NCBI GenBank assembly: GCA_008921705.1
Contig: VFFE01007026.1
Coordinates: 151,914 to 215,913 of the forward strand
Source: Burhinus oedicnemus
Lineage: Eukaryota; Chordata; Aves; Charadriiformes; Burhinidae
DNA: 64,000 nucleotides
Reading direction: 5' to 3'
Part shown: positions 25,301-31,400 of the stretch, one piece after another
Layout of the letters: every line of letters begins with the position of its first letter
Position numbering within the stretch: position 1 is the stretch's first letter
Made by a program: the position numbers and the translations under genes
The notes under the pieces: model-generated
Databases searched by the model: none
What the model was told of the DNA's origin: nothing
What the model saw: only the letters and a program-made list of their open reading frames with translations

Positions 25301-25620
25301 AAACAATGACTTGGTAAAGTCCTGCAGCTTTAAGTTTCAAAGGAATGGTAGTTTCTAAAGGTGTACTTTCTGTGGCTTAAGGCAGAGAACTATGATTTAA
25401 TAGAGTATTACGTGGCACCTGCTAGGTTAAACAAGACCCTTTCTTTTCTCTTTAAGGTCACGTGCTGTATGCTGACATCAAGATGGAGAATGGGAAGTCT
25501 AAAGGATGTGGCGTGGTTAGGTTTGAGTCCCCAGAAGTAGCTGAGCGAGCCTGCCGTATGATGAATGGGATCCAGCTTCGTGGGAGGGAGATTGATGTGC
25601 GAATTGATAGAAATGCTTAA
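4216..25620 (+). CDS. HNRNPM: HNRNPM, heterogeneous nuclear ribonucleoprotein M (joined CDS, 5' partial)
   Basis: hnRNP M binds pre-mRNA in the nucleus, favouring G/U-rich sequence, and controls alternative splicing. I resolved 15 coding exons (4216-4385, 11074-11126, 11966-11973, 12058-12151, 14656-14853, 15245-15398, 16454-16503, 16800-16860, 18865-18966, 19553-19597, 20003-20077, 20554-20652, 23430-24211, 24511-24562, 25457-25620). Together they total 2107 nt: one base finishing a split codon, then 701 codons and TAA, with every phase agreeing. Counting from the first whole codon: basic/PY-NLS segment (RFEPYANP, residues 22-29), RRM1 about 33-108, RRM2 about 168-245, Gly/Met-rich linker to 370, Met/Arg repeats about 378-610, RRM3 about 623-701. 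The first coding exon lies left of the window. The paralog MYEF2 is excluded because the RRM1-RRM2 linker and the Met/Arg repeat exon match HNRNPM. Introns not listed separately (11127-11965, 14854-15244, 18967-19552, 19598-20002, 20078-20553, 24563-25456) show nothing notable. Confidence 0.97.
4386..11073 (+). other. HNRNPM: HNRNPM intron 2
   Basis: A 6.7-kb intron between the two halves of RRM1. I see no recognisable exon, RNA gene or interspersed repeat in it, only homopolymer runs such as a 12-G run at 10329-10340 and a T run near 9065. Short open frames in it have no recognisable protein content. Confidence 0.8.
11074..11126 (+). CDS. HNRNPM: HNRNPM coding exon 3
   Basis: Acceptor TTTGTAG and donor AAGG|GTAAGT. 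It encodes VGEVTYVELLMDAEGKSR of RRM1 and ends exactly after an AGG codon, so the following RNP1 residues G-C-A must come from the next exon. Confidence 0.96.
11966..11973 (+). CDS. HNRNPM: HNRNPM coding exon 4, 8-nt microexon
   Basis: GGATGCGC lies between acceptor ATCAG and a strong donor GTAAGTT, and gives G, C and two bases of the A codon. Joined to exons 3 and 5 it yields KSRGCAVVEF, the RNP1 motif of RRM1. A long pyrimidine-rich tract precedes it (about 11895-11940), as is typical of microexons. Direct joining of exon 3 to exon 5 would give TGT TGT TGA, an immediate stop, so this exon is needed. Confidence 0.95.
12058..12151 (+). CDS. HNRNPM: HNRNPM coding exon 5
   Basis: Acceptor CCCACAG and donor GAA|GTAAGA. 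It completes RRM1: VVEFKMEESMKKAAEV, then NKHSLGGRPLKVKE. The first base finishes the alanine codon begun in the microexon. Confidence 0.97.
12152..14655 (+). other. HNRNPM: HNRNPM intron 5
   Basis: A 2.5-kb intron between the end of RRM1 and the inter-RRM linker. I see no repeat, RNA gene or additional exon. An open frame near 12.76-13.09 kb has no recognisable protein features. Confidence 0.8.
14656..14853 (+). CDS. HNRNPM: HNRNPM coding exon 6 (RRM1-RRM2 linker)
   Basis: Acceptor TTTGCAG and donor AAT|GTAAGT; 198 nt, 66 whole codons. It encodes DPDGEHARRAMQK, a Gly/Pro/Met-rich stretch, the conserved PPSILNNPNIPNEIIHALQ segment and the start of RRM2 (STVFVAN, RNP2). The exon contains an in-frame GT...AG segment (14695-14817) that could be removed as an exitron. 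Confidence 0.97.
14695..14817 (+). other. HNRNPM: Candidate exitron inside HNRNPM exon 6
   Basis: The segment begins GTCATG after an AAG codon and ends with the pyrimidine-containing acceptor CCTTACAG. It is 123 nt, 41 codons, so removal keeps frame and deletes visible residues 122-162 between RRM1 and RRM2. From memory, a shorter human hnRNP M isoform lacks the homologous 39 residues, running from VMAT to HALQ. Use in this species is inferred. Confidence 0.65.
15245..15398 (+). CDS. HNRNPM: HNRNPM coding exon 7 (RRM2)
   Basis: Acceptor CTTCCAG. It encodes LDYKVGWKKLKEVFSMAG, then DILEDKDGKSRGIGTVTFEQ with the RNP1 motif of RRM2, ending ...VQAI plus one base. The donor that follows reads GTATCCTTGA, a U12-type 5' splice site, and the phase-1 join to exon 8 gives ISMFNGQ as expected. 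Confidence 0.97.
15399..16453 (+). other. HNRNPM: HNRNPM intron 7, U12-type (minor spliceosome)
   Basis: The 5' splice site GTATCCTTGA (15399-15408) closely matches the U12 consensus RTATCCTTT. The 3' end has TCCTTAAT (16436-16443), matching the U12 branch-site consensus TTCCTTAAY, about 11 bases before the AG at 16452-16453, within the short spacing required. There is no pyrimidine tract before the AG, another U12 hallmark. Termini are GT-AG. Confidence 0.92.
16454..16503 (+). CDS. HNRNPM: HNRNPM coding exon 8
   Basis: It follows the U12-type acceptor ACAATAG; the donor is ATG|GTAAGT. It encodes MFNGQLLFDRPMHVKM, the C-terminal strand of RRM2. Confidence 0.96.
16800..16860 (+). CDS. HNRNPM: HNRNPM coding exon 9
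   Basis: Acceptor GTTTAG and donor CTC|GTAAGT. It encodes DERAFPKGDFFPPERPQQLP and one base of a histidine codon. This starts the linker between RRM2 and the Met-rich region. Confidence 0.96.
16861..18864 (+). other. HNRNPM: HNRNPM intron 9
   Basis: A 2-kb intron carrying a 5'-truncated CR1 LINE at about 17305-17665. I see nothing else beyond short homopolymer runs. Confidence 0.85.
17305..17665 (+). mobile_element. CR1 LINE, 3' fragment, sense orientation
   Basis: The sequence has the order of landmarks of a CR1 3' end: a TATAAATACCTGAAGGG block, GGACAGGGCAAGAGG, a TGGAACAACAGGTTGCCCAG block, TGTGGAGTCTCCATCTTTGG, and the terminal GGTCCCTTCCAACCTCAACTATG, here split to stay brief. It is strongly 5'-truncated with no coding capacity, diverged, and inserted in HNRNPM intron 9. 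Confidence 0.93.
18865..18966 (+). CDS. HNRNPM: HNRNPM coding exon 10
   Basis: Acceptor TCTTCAG and donor GGAG|GTAAGA. It encodes HGLGGIGMGLGPGGQPIDAN followed by HLNKGMGMGNMGPG, part of the Gly/Met-rich linker shared with MYEF2. Confidence 0.95.
19553..19597 (+). CDS. HNRNPM: HNRNPM coding exon 11
   Basis: Acceptor TTTTGAG and donor GGAG|GTAAGC. It encodes GMGMEGMGFGMNKMG. At 45 nt, with phase 1 on both sides, it could be skipped without shifting frame. Confidence 0.94.
20003..20077 (+). CDS. HNRNPM: HNRNPM coding exon 12
   Basis: Acceptor TCTTTTAG and donor AGTG|GTAGGC, a weaker donor. It encodes GMEGPFGGMENIGRF followed by PAGMNMGRMS. It is 75 nt and phase symmetric. Confidence 0.94.
20554..20652 (+). 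CDS. HNRNPM: HNRNPM coding exon 13
   Basis: Acceptor ATTTCAG and donor AATAG|GTAAGT. It encodes EMDRAMGGGFEREFGRNEMG then MSRSFGETLERGIG, resembling the FGRxxxGxxRxFGxxxxR segment of the paralog MYEF2. It is 99 nt and phase symmetric, so it may be a cassette exon. Confidence 0.92.
   Translation, partial: RWIVPWVEDLKENLEEMKWECLVVLERPWREE
20653..23429 (+). other. HNRNPM: HNRNPM intron 13
   Basis: A 2.8-kb intron before the Met/Arg repeat exon. I looked for an exon coding the ILSNALKRGEIIAKQ segment I recall from human hnRNP M at this site and did not find one. It contains a poly-A run near 22232 and a poly-T run near 22502, and nothing else I can name. Confidence 0.75.
23430..24211 (+). CDS. 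HNRNPM: HNRNPM coding exon 14 (Met/Arg repeat region)
   Basis: Acceptor TGTTCCAG and donor GAAAC|GTGAGT; 782 nt. It encodes about 27 degenerate repeats of the form G-x-[ED]-R-M-G (for example GSGIERMGSGIGFGIERMG), then MERGNFAGNFAGSLGG and VARKACQIFVRN, the start of RRM3. The DNA is itself a degenerate ~21-bp tandem array. The repeat region is the M/R-rich domain of hnRNP M. Confidence 0.96.
24511..24562 (+). CDS. HNRNPM: HNRNPM coding exon 15 (RRM3)
   Basis: Acceptor TTCACAG and donor TGTG|GTAAGT. It encodes LPFDFTWKMLKDKFNEC of RRM3, plus the first base of a glycine codon. Confidence 0.97.
25457..25620 (+). CDS. HNRNPM: HNRNPM coding exon 16, terminal
   Basis: Acceptor CTTTAAG. It encodes GHVLYADIKMENGKSKGCGV with RNP1, then VRFESPEVAERACRMMNG and the C-terminus GREIDVRIDRNA followed by TAA at 25618-25620. 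The C-terminus is that of hnRNP M and closes RRM3. Confidence 0.98.
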
Positions 25621-25895
25621 GTAGTTGCCTTTTTAACACTGATACCAGATTTTTTGAATTTGTATTTTTTCTTGTTAACCATTTTAATTTGACTGGATGT
25701 AAAGGTGTTAAAACAATTCAGTTGCTTTCTGGAGTAATTTTAATTACTTTTTTAACAAATGGATTTCCATTTTACTGTTTTTTGCATTGGAACTGCAATG
25801 TGCACAATCTTTTTTTGTAGTTGTGGCATCTTGTTGACATTACAGATGTAAACAGTATGACTTTGATAATAAATGCAAGTTAAAGATTTCAGTCA
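25621..25895 (+). other. HNRNPM: HNRNPM 3'UTR, proximal form
   Basis: AT-rich, U-rich in RNA, running from the stop codon to just beyond the AATAAA at 25868. The cleavage site is not directly visible and is inferred to be 10-30 bases past the signal. Confidence 0.75.
25868..25873 (+). promoter_or_regulatory. HNRNPM: HNRNPM polyadenylation signal, proximal
   Basis: Canonical AATAAA followed by TGCAAG, 248 bases after the stop codon. Confidence 0.8.
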
Positions 25896-26189
25896 CAGCA
25901 TCCGTTACTGGCAGCACATCCTATGCTTGTGAAAATATCTGTAAACTGAGCTCAGTAAACTAGAACTTGTATTCTCTTGTGAAGTGTCAAGAAAGAATGT
26001 TCCTCTTGGTTGTCAGTTTATGACAGTATGAATCGGTCTTTAAAACAAGGCATTTGTGCGTTTGCATTAGTGTTTGAATGTCTTCAGGGCGCGGGGGAAC
26101 TTCCCTTTCCTGTATTCAGACCTAAGCGCTGACCACTCTTAGCAAAAGGCCGGTAGCTTAATTTTTCTCCAGTGGCAATGCTGATTTTA

Positions 26190-26195
26190 AATAAA
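26190..26195 (+). promoter_or_regulatory. HNRNPM: Possible distal HNRNPM polyadenylation signal
   Basis: AATAAA followed by TTAAAAAAA. It could support a longer 3'UTR, but the adjacent A run makes it weaker evidence. Confidence 0.4.
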
Positions 26196-27459
26196 TTAAA
26201 AAAAAAAAAAATCCTCTACCTTCAGCTGTGTCAGTGCCATTCTGAAGGCCTGAACTGAAAATGGATTTAAAAACTTTTTTTTTTCCCTAATATGGAGCAT
26301 TTCAGTGGGGGCCAGGCACGCAGGTGCAGGTGAAGGGCAGCAGGTGAAGTATTCCACCTTCTTCTGCAACAAATACGGTTTTAATAACACAGATTGATTA
26401 TTTTTGAGTGGGCATTCTCGTGGCAGGAGAGCTGAAGCTTTATGCTGATGACAGGATTTCTTGCCCTTACCTCAGTTTGGGAGCTGTGTGGCCTCCAAAA
26501 TTAAATTCTTACAGTAATGGGAAATGATATCGGCAGGACTTCGCTGGCTCAGAGGCGGTGGTATCGATTGACACATTGAGATAATTGAGGGGCAATATCT
26601 CGATGATACCGAGCAAGTGGAGAGTGTGACTGCACAAAACTGCCATCCAAACTATATCCCATCAGAAAGGTGTTTGAAGTGTAATCAGCTGTAATTATTA
26701 AGCTAAAGCTTATCCCGCTTGTGGCTGATGAAGGGTCACCCGGTGCTGTCTGTGCTCTGCCTTATGGCACTGCTGGATGGTGCTACAAGGGCCAGAGTGG
26801 TGGCAGAAATCCTAAATGTGGAAAATAGAATAGCTCTAAAAAATGGTGGGAATGCTACTATGTGGGGGAAAAAAAAGTCATAACTTGATTTCCGTCTCTT
26901 AACCCTTAACCTCCAGCCTCCTCCCCAAAAGCTTTACGATAACGTGCTCTCAAGAATGCCTTCTGCGTGCTTCGCACCGTCCAGTGTTAGTTTCGCCTTT
27001 GCTTTCTCGATCAAGAAAATCTCATTCGAGGTTCCTGCCCTTTCCAACAGCTCTCGCCCCTTACCCCTCAGCCACACCAACGGACGTACTCGTGTGATGA
27101 AACTGCTGAATTAAACTCGGTTGTAGTTTGCCAATTTTTCTGTGTAATACGTTTTACTAATGAAGTTTCCCTTTGCGCAGCCCTGCTGATGGAAGCGTAG
27201 GAACCTCAAACCAGCCTTGCTATTGCGGGAAAACGTGATGGGCGATGTTTGAGTGGGGTGTGCTGGAGGAACAGGAGGAGCAGATAATTCACTTGGTATT
27301 TTGTACTTTGGAGAGAAAAAAACCCCTAAAATCCCAATTCTGCATTTTGCTTCATAATAAAAATGTTAGTTAAAGCTTTGTTGGAGTTTCCTTGTGGGGA
27401 GCTGGGCGGGCAGGCACGGTGGTGCCGGGCTGGCCCTGCTCCGTGGGTTTATCGCTCCC

Positions 27460-27600
27460 CGGCATCTCAGTCTCGTTTTTCCCTCCTACCGATGAGAGTA
27501 ATTAATCAGCAGTGATCCAAACTTCCTGCTCTTTCTCTTAAAGGGAGCCCAAGTACCAGTTGAACAGCGCTCGGGTGACCCGCTGTTAGCCGATACTTCA
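27460..27600 (+). repeat. Dispersed repeat, copy A (family not identified)
   Basis: It shares an ordered series of blocks with 33085-33220: GTTTTTCCCTCCTACC, AGAG.AATTAA, GTGA, CTGCTCTTTCTCTTAAAGGG and AGCCGA..TACTTCAG. Gaps between blocks are small. I do not recognise the family; an old retroposon or LTR relic is possible. Confidence 0.7.
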
Positions 27601-27879
27601 GCCCTAAGACTAGCGCTACTGCAACAGAGAAATAATTGACATAAACCCTCCGTGAGTCTTTTAATTATCACCCGGCACCAGCCTTTTGGCTGGCCCTTTC
27701 CGGTTCTGGATAAAACCTTGTGGTTTTAGTCCCTGTGGACGGCGTCTATCGCTCCTAGCGGAACTCAGAATTGTTTTGGTGACGTTTGTTTGCACGGGTC
27801 CAGCTGCAGTAGGAGTGAGCGGCCTGGAGGGTAATGCGGGAATCCAAAAAAAATAAAGTTGAAAAGAAAATAACGCGTG

Positions 27880-28400
27880 AATAAACCACCTCCTCCTGCC
27901 CCGGCCGGCTCTCCCGCCATCTCCCCGGCCACGTGGCTGCCGGCTGGCGCGCCGCAGTGACGTCACCGCGCGGCGCCGCGCGAAGGTCACACGCCGGGCT
28001 GGGAAGATGGCGGCGGCGGGGGCCGGTGGCTGCCGGGTGAGCGCGGGGCGGTGGCCCGGGGAGCCGCTGCCTTCGCCCGGGGCCGGGCCGGTTCCACGGG
28101 CTGCTGGAGGCGGCGTAGGGCTGCGGGGGGAGGCGGCGGTGGCGGCCCGGTGTTGTCTCCCGCCGCCGCCGCCCCGTGAGGCGCGGCCCGGCCCGGCCGG
28201 AGCTGCGGGTGCCGTGAGGGGGAGCGCCGGGGCTGAGCGCCTCGGGGGTGCCGGGCCGGCAGGGAGAGCGCCCGGTGCTCTGAGCAGGGGTGGCGGGTGC
28301 TGCCCGGAGAGGCGGCCTGGTGCCCGCTCCCCCCCCCTCCTCTCCTCTCCCTTCTCGCTCCCTGCTCCCTGCCCGGCCCCAGCGGGGCGGCTCGGGTACC
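27880..28400 (+). promoter_or_regulatory. TIMM44: TIMM44 CpG-island promoter
   Basis: A strongly CpG-rich block around the TIMM44 start codon with no TATA box in view. Within 80 bases upstream of the ATG lie an E-box CACGTG (27930-27935), a full CRE TGACGTCA (27958-27965) and an ERR-type half-site AAGGTCA (27983-27989). AAGATGGCGGC (28004-28014), a YY1-type element, overlaps the start codon. This set is common in housekeeping and mitochondrial gene promoters. The transcription start is not determined. Confidence 0.75.
28007..28036 (+). CDS. TIMM44: TIMM44 coding exon 1
   Basis: ATG at 28007 has A at -3 and G at +4, a strong Kozak context. It encodes MAAAGAGGCR and ends at donor CGG|GTGAGC. 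The start is chosen because the following exons continue in frame and the resulting N-terminus is a plausible matrix-targeting sequence. Confidence 0.88.
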
Positions 28401-31400
28401 GGGCCCGGCAGGGTGCGGGTACCGCGGAGGTACCGGCCCGCCTCGGCCCGGCTCCAGCCCTGCCCTGAGAGTTGTCAGGCCCGGAGTGATGGCGCCTGGC
28501 GGCACCGGGCCCCGGCTCCTCACCCCGCTTCAGCGTCCCTGCTTGTGCCGCCGTCGAGCTCAGCAGCGAGGGGCGGCCCGGGCCGGCTCAGCCCAGAGCC
28601 CTCCTGGAGCCTTGGCAGCGCTCTGTGACGCTGAGCTGCTCCGCTGGCGGCCTCTTGCAAGGTTCAAATTTAAACACGGGTTTTTCCCCTGGGTTGAGCA
28701 GGTGAATGGATGAGCGTGTGAACTGAATGCAAAGGTTCTGGCTTTAAAAGCCACTTTGTAGCGTGACGCTCTTTGAAGGTGGTTGATCTTTTGTGCCCAA
28801 AGGTAAACATGGGATTAAGCGTTTCTGCCCAGTAGCGTGGCAGAAATGCGCCTTTCGGTCAAGAACCGCAGTCAGTTGAATCCAGCAGGCCGTCTGCCCC
28901 AGGTTTTAGTGCCGTTCTCACAGTTAATATAGATGTTTGAGTTACGCATGTAACACCTAGTTTGTTCTTGCTTGCCTCAAAGCCTGGCCCAAGTGATGAC
29001 TTGGGCAGTAAGGTTCGAAGATCGGCTGTGGAGAGCGTTTCCTTCCTTGATTTAAACTTGCCACTGTAAGCTCGTGGAACTGAGGTATAACTACAAGTGA
29101 GAGGGAGCCAAATTTAAAAGATGTGACTTAGTAGAAGGGTGGAAACCAGTGAGTTAATGTAACGCATGTCGTTGGGCCAGTGGGATACGTGGGGCAGCGA
29201 CGCCGTTACTGCTGCTCAGACGTAAAGTCTGGATTCAGCTCGTGGTGTTTGGCAGTGCCGTCACTGAAGCCACAGGACCGGACAGTGCAGCTCCTTACAA
29301 AACCTTTTCAACATCTCGGAGCCTGATAAAGAGGTGTTAGTGTTTGCTTGGACACAGAGTTAAATATTCTCAGCTTACAAAGCATTTTCCAAAGTCTCTT
29401 AATGGCAAAGCCCATGTGATTTGTCCATGTTTTGTTTTGTGGGTTTGGTTTTTTTTTTTTTCTTCATTTTTTAGGGCGAGCAGTTTGAGAGATGGTCTTG
29501 CAGAGAAAGATTTGGTAAGAACAGGAGGTTAGTTTGAGGTAAAACATGCAGCTTTTGCCTGTCTGGAGGCCAAGGATAAGGCAAATAGGTTTTTCCTAGA
29601 ATGTGGGAAAGAGGAGCTACGTCAGTGATGAAAGATCATTTTAAGGGAGTAGAGACAAGAATGTACGAGCTCTGCATAGTCTGCTTTCAGTCCAGGACAA
29701 TGGGCTAAAGGATTAGCTGTGTGACGCAAGAGTTTGCAGCTCGTGACCTCAGGAAGGTGCAGCAGAATTTCTCAGTGATCATTCTGTGTGCGGAATTCTA
29801 ATCTATCTCTTCTGCTCCGTGACTTGAGGCAAAATATGTTTGTCTCTGACTTCAGGCAGCACGAAGCTTACATACAGAGGGGTCCAGCTGGGAGAAAGTT
29901 ATGTTTAAAGCCTGTTTTCCCAGAAAGAAACAATATTTCCATGTCATATCACGTCACAATATTATCAAACAAATGTTTCAGCTCAAGGATGGGTTTACTT
30001 GTTCATCACCATTTTCATAAGATCACGGTTTTGTGAAGCACCTACGTTTTCTCAAGTCGTTGTGGAAAGTGTATTGCCCCCTTTTGGACTGCAACTTTGG
30101 TTTTTATCAAAATGAACTTGTAAGTGGATGTAGCGCTGCTCAAACACATAACAGAGTTTTTATGGGTGATTCTTATCAAACCAGCCTGCAGCATTCTTGG
30201 CAGCGCGTAGGATGTGTTCCCAGAAGACCGGTGAATAGTCTATTTGCAGTATTCTTTCCTTTTTTCCTTGGCTCTTTAAGACTGCTATCATGTACTGTGC
30301 ACTAACCTGACCTTATGTTTTCAATGCAGAAGTGTCTCATCAGTGGCATGTGGCTTATAGCCAGAAGATACCCCGTTCCTGCAGTCCACAGCGGCACAGT
30401 GTACAGAGTGAGCAGGCCTGTTTTAGAGGTCCATCAGGTTGGTTAACGGCTGATTGTTTTATTTTTTTTAATTTTGGGCTGAAAGTGGTTTCCCATTAGA
30501 GTACGGGTCTACTAGATGTGGACGTGTTTCTGAGAAGCACCAGTTCTAGCTTGAAAGTTTCCACTTTTTAAGATGATGAACTCAAGGAATTTTGTAGTAG
30601 CCAAGTCCAAGTGACCGGGTTCAGGAGTGGTACTGTGGTAACCTCGTCTACCAAATTGTTTAAGCCTGAACTAACCTCTGGAGTTACAATTCCTCTGGAG
30701 AAGCATCTTTTTTTAATGGCTATATAGATGTACTTCACAGGGCATGACAAATGTGTTGGACATTTGGCTATTTTGGAGGTAAGCTGCTGCTTCTTCAAGG
30801 TAGCCGTATGTTTTCCACAACGTTTAATACATTAGAAGTTACCCAGTGCTTGGCTTAAGTAAATCTACTTGCTGGCTTTGATACTTGTTTAATTTAATGT
30901 GTCTTTGAATTCTAAAACATGTAATGGTTTTCTTTAGTCTAGATGCTACTCTTCCGGAGGAAGAAAGGGTTTTATATCTGGTTTTGTGGAGAACATCAAA
31001 CAGGAATTAGCAAAAAACAAGGAGATGAAAGAAAGTATTAAAAAATTCCGAGACGAAGCTAAAAAGCTGGAAGAATCTGATGCGCTTCGAGAAGCAAGGA
31101 GGAAATATGTAAGTCTCCTTCATGAATTCCTTTGATGTTTTCATTGCCCAGGCACTGAGCTATTACTGTTCTGAATGTAAATCTGAATCTCTCTGCAAAT
31201 GAACTGTTTAGTTCAGCATGCCTATTTTTATGAGAAGTTCTGCTTGGCTGGAAATACTGACTGCTAAATGGATGCCTTAGAGTGTTTCAGGGTTGTTTTT
31301 TTTTTTTAGTGGAAAATCTTTCCAGCAGACCCTTCACTGAATTTCCCAAATAACGAGCAGATAAAATAATGAGACATTAAATTTAACATTGGCAGTATTT

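Larger units (their letters stand above)
25900..27900. other. HNRNPM-TIMM44 intergenic region
   Basis: About 2 kb with no recognisable exon. It contains a possible distal polyadenylation signal near 26.19 kb, an AT-rich island with homeodomain and ONECUT-like motifs at 26505-26725, and a copy (about 27460-27600) of a short dispersed repeat that recurs in TIMM44 intron 4. CpG density rises from about 27.88 kb. Confidence 0.75.

Noticed and set aside
28007..28468. 153-codon frame starting at the TIMM44 ATG
   Set aside because: It is exon 1 read through its donor into GC-rich intron 1. The spliced form continues the TIM44 frame; the read-through does not.
27987..28523. 178-codon minus-strand frame over the TIMM44 CpG island
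   Set aside because: Pro/Arg/Ala-rich low-complexity translation, expected antisense to GC-rich DNA. No domain; a divergent transcript is possible but unsupported.
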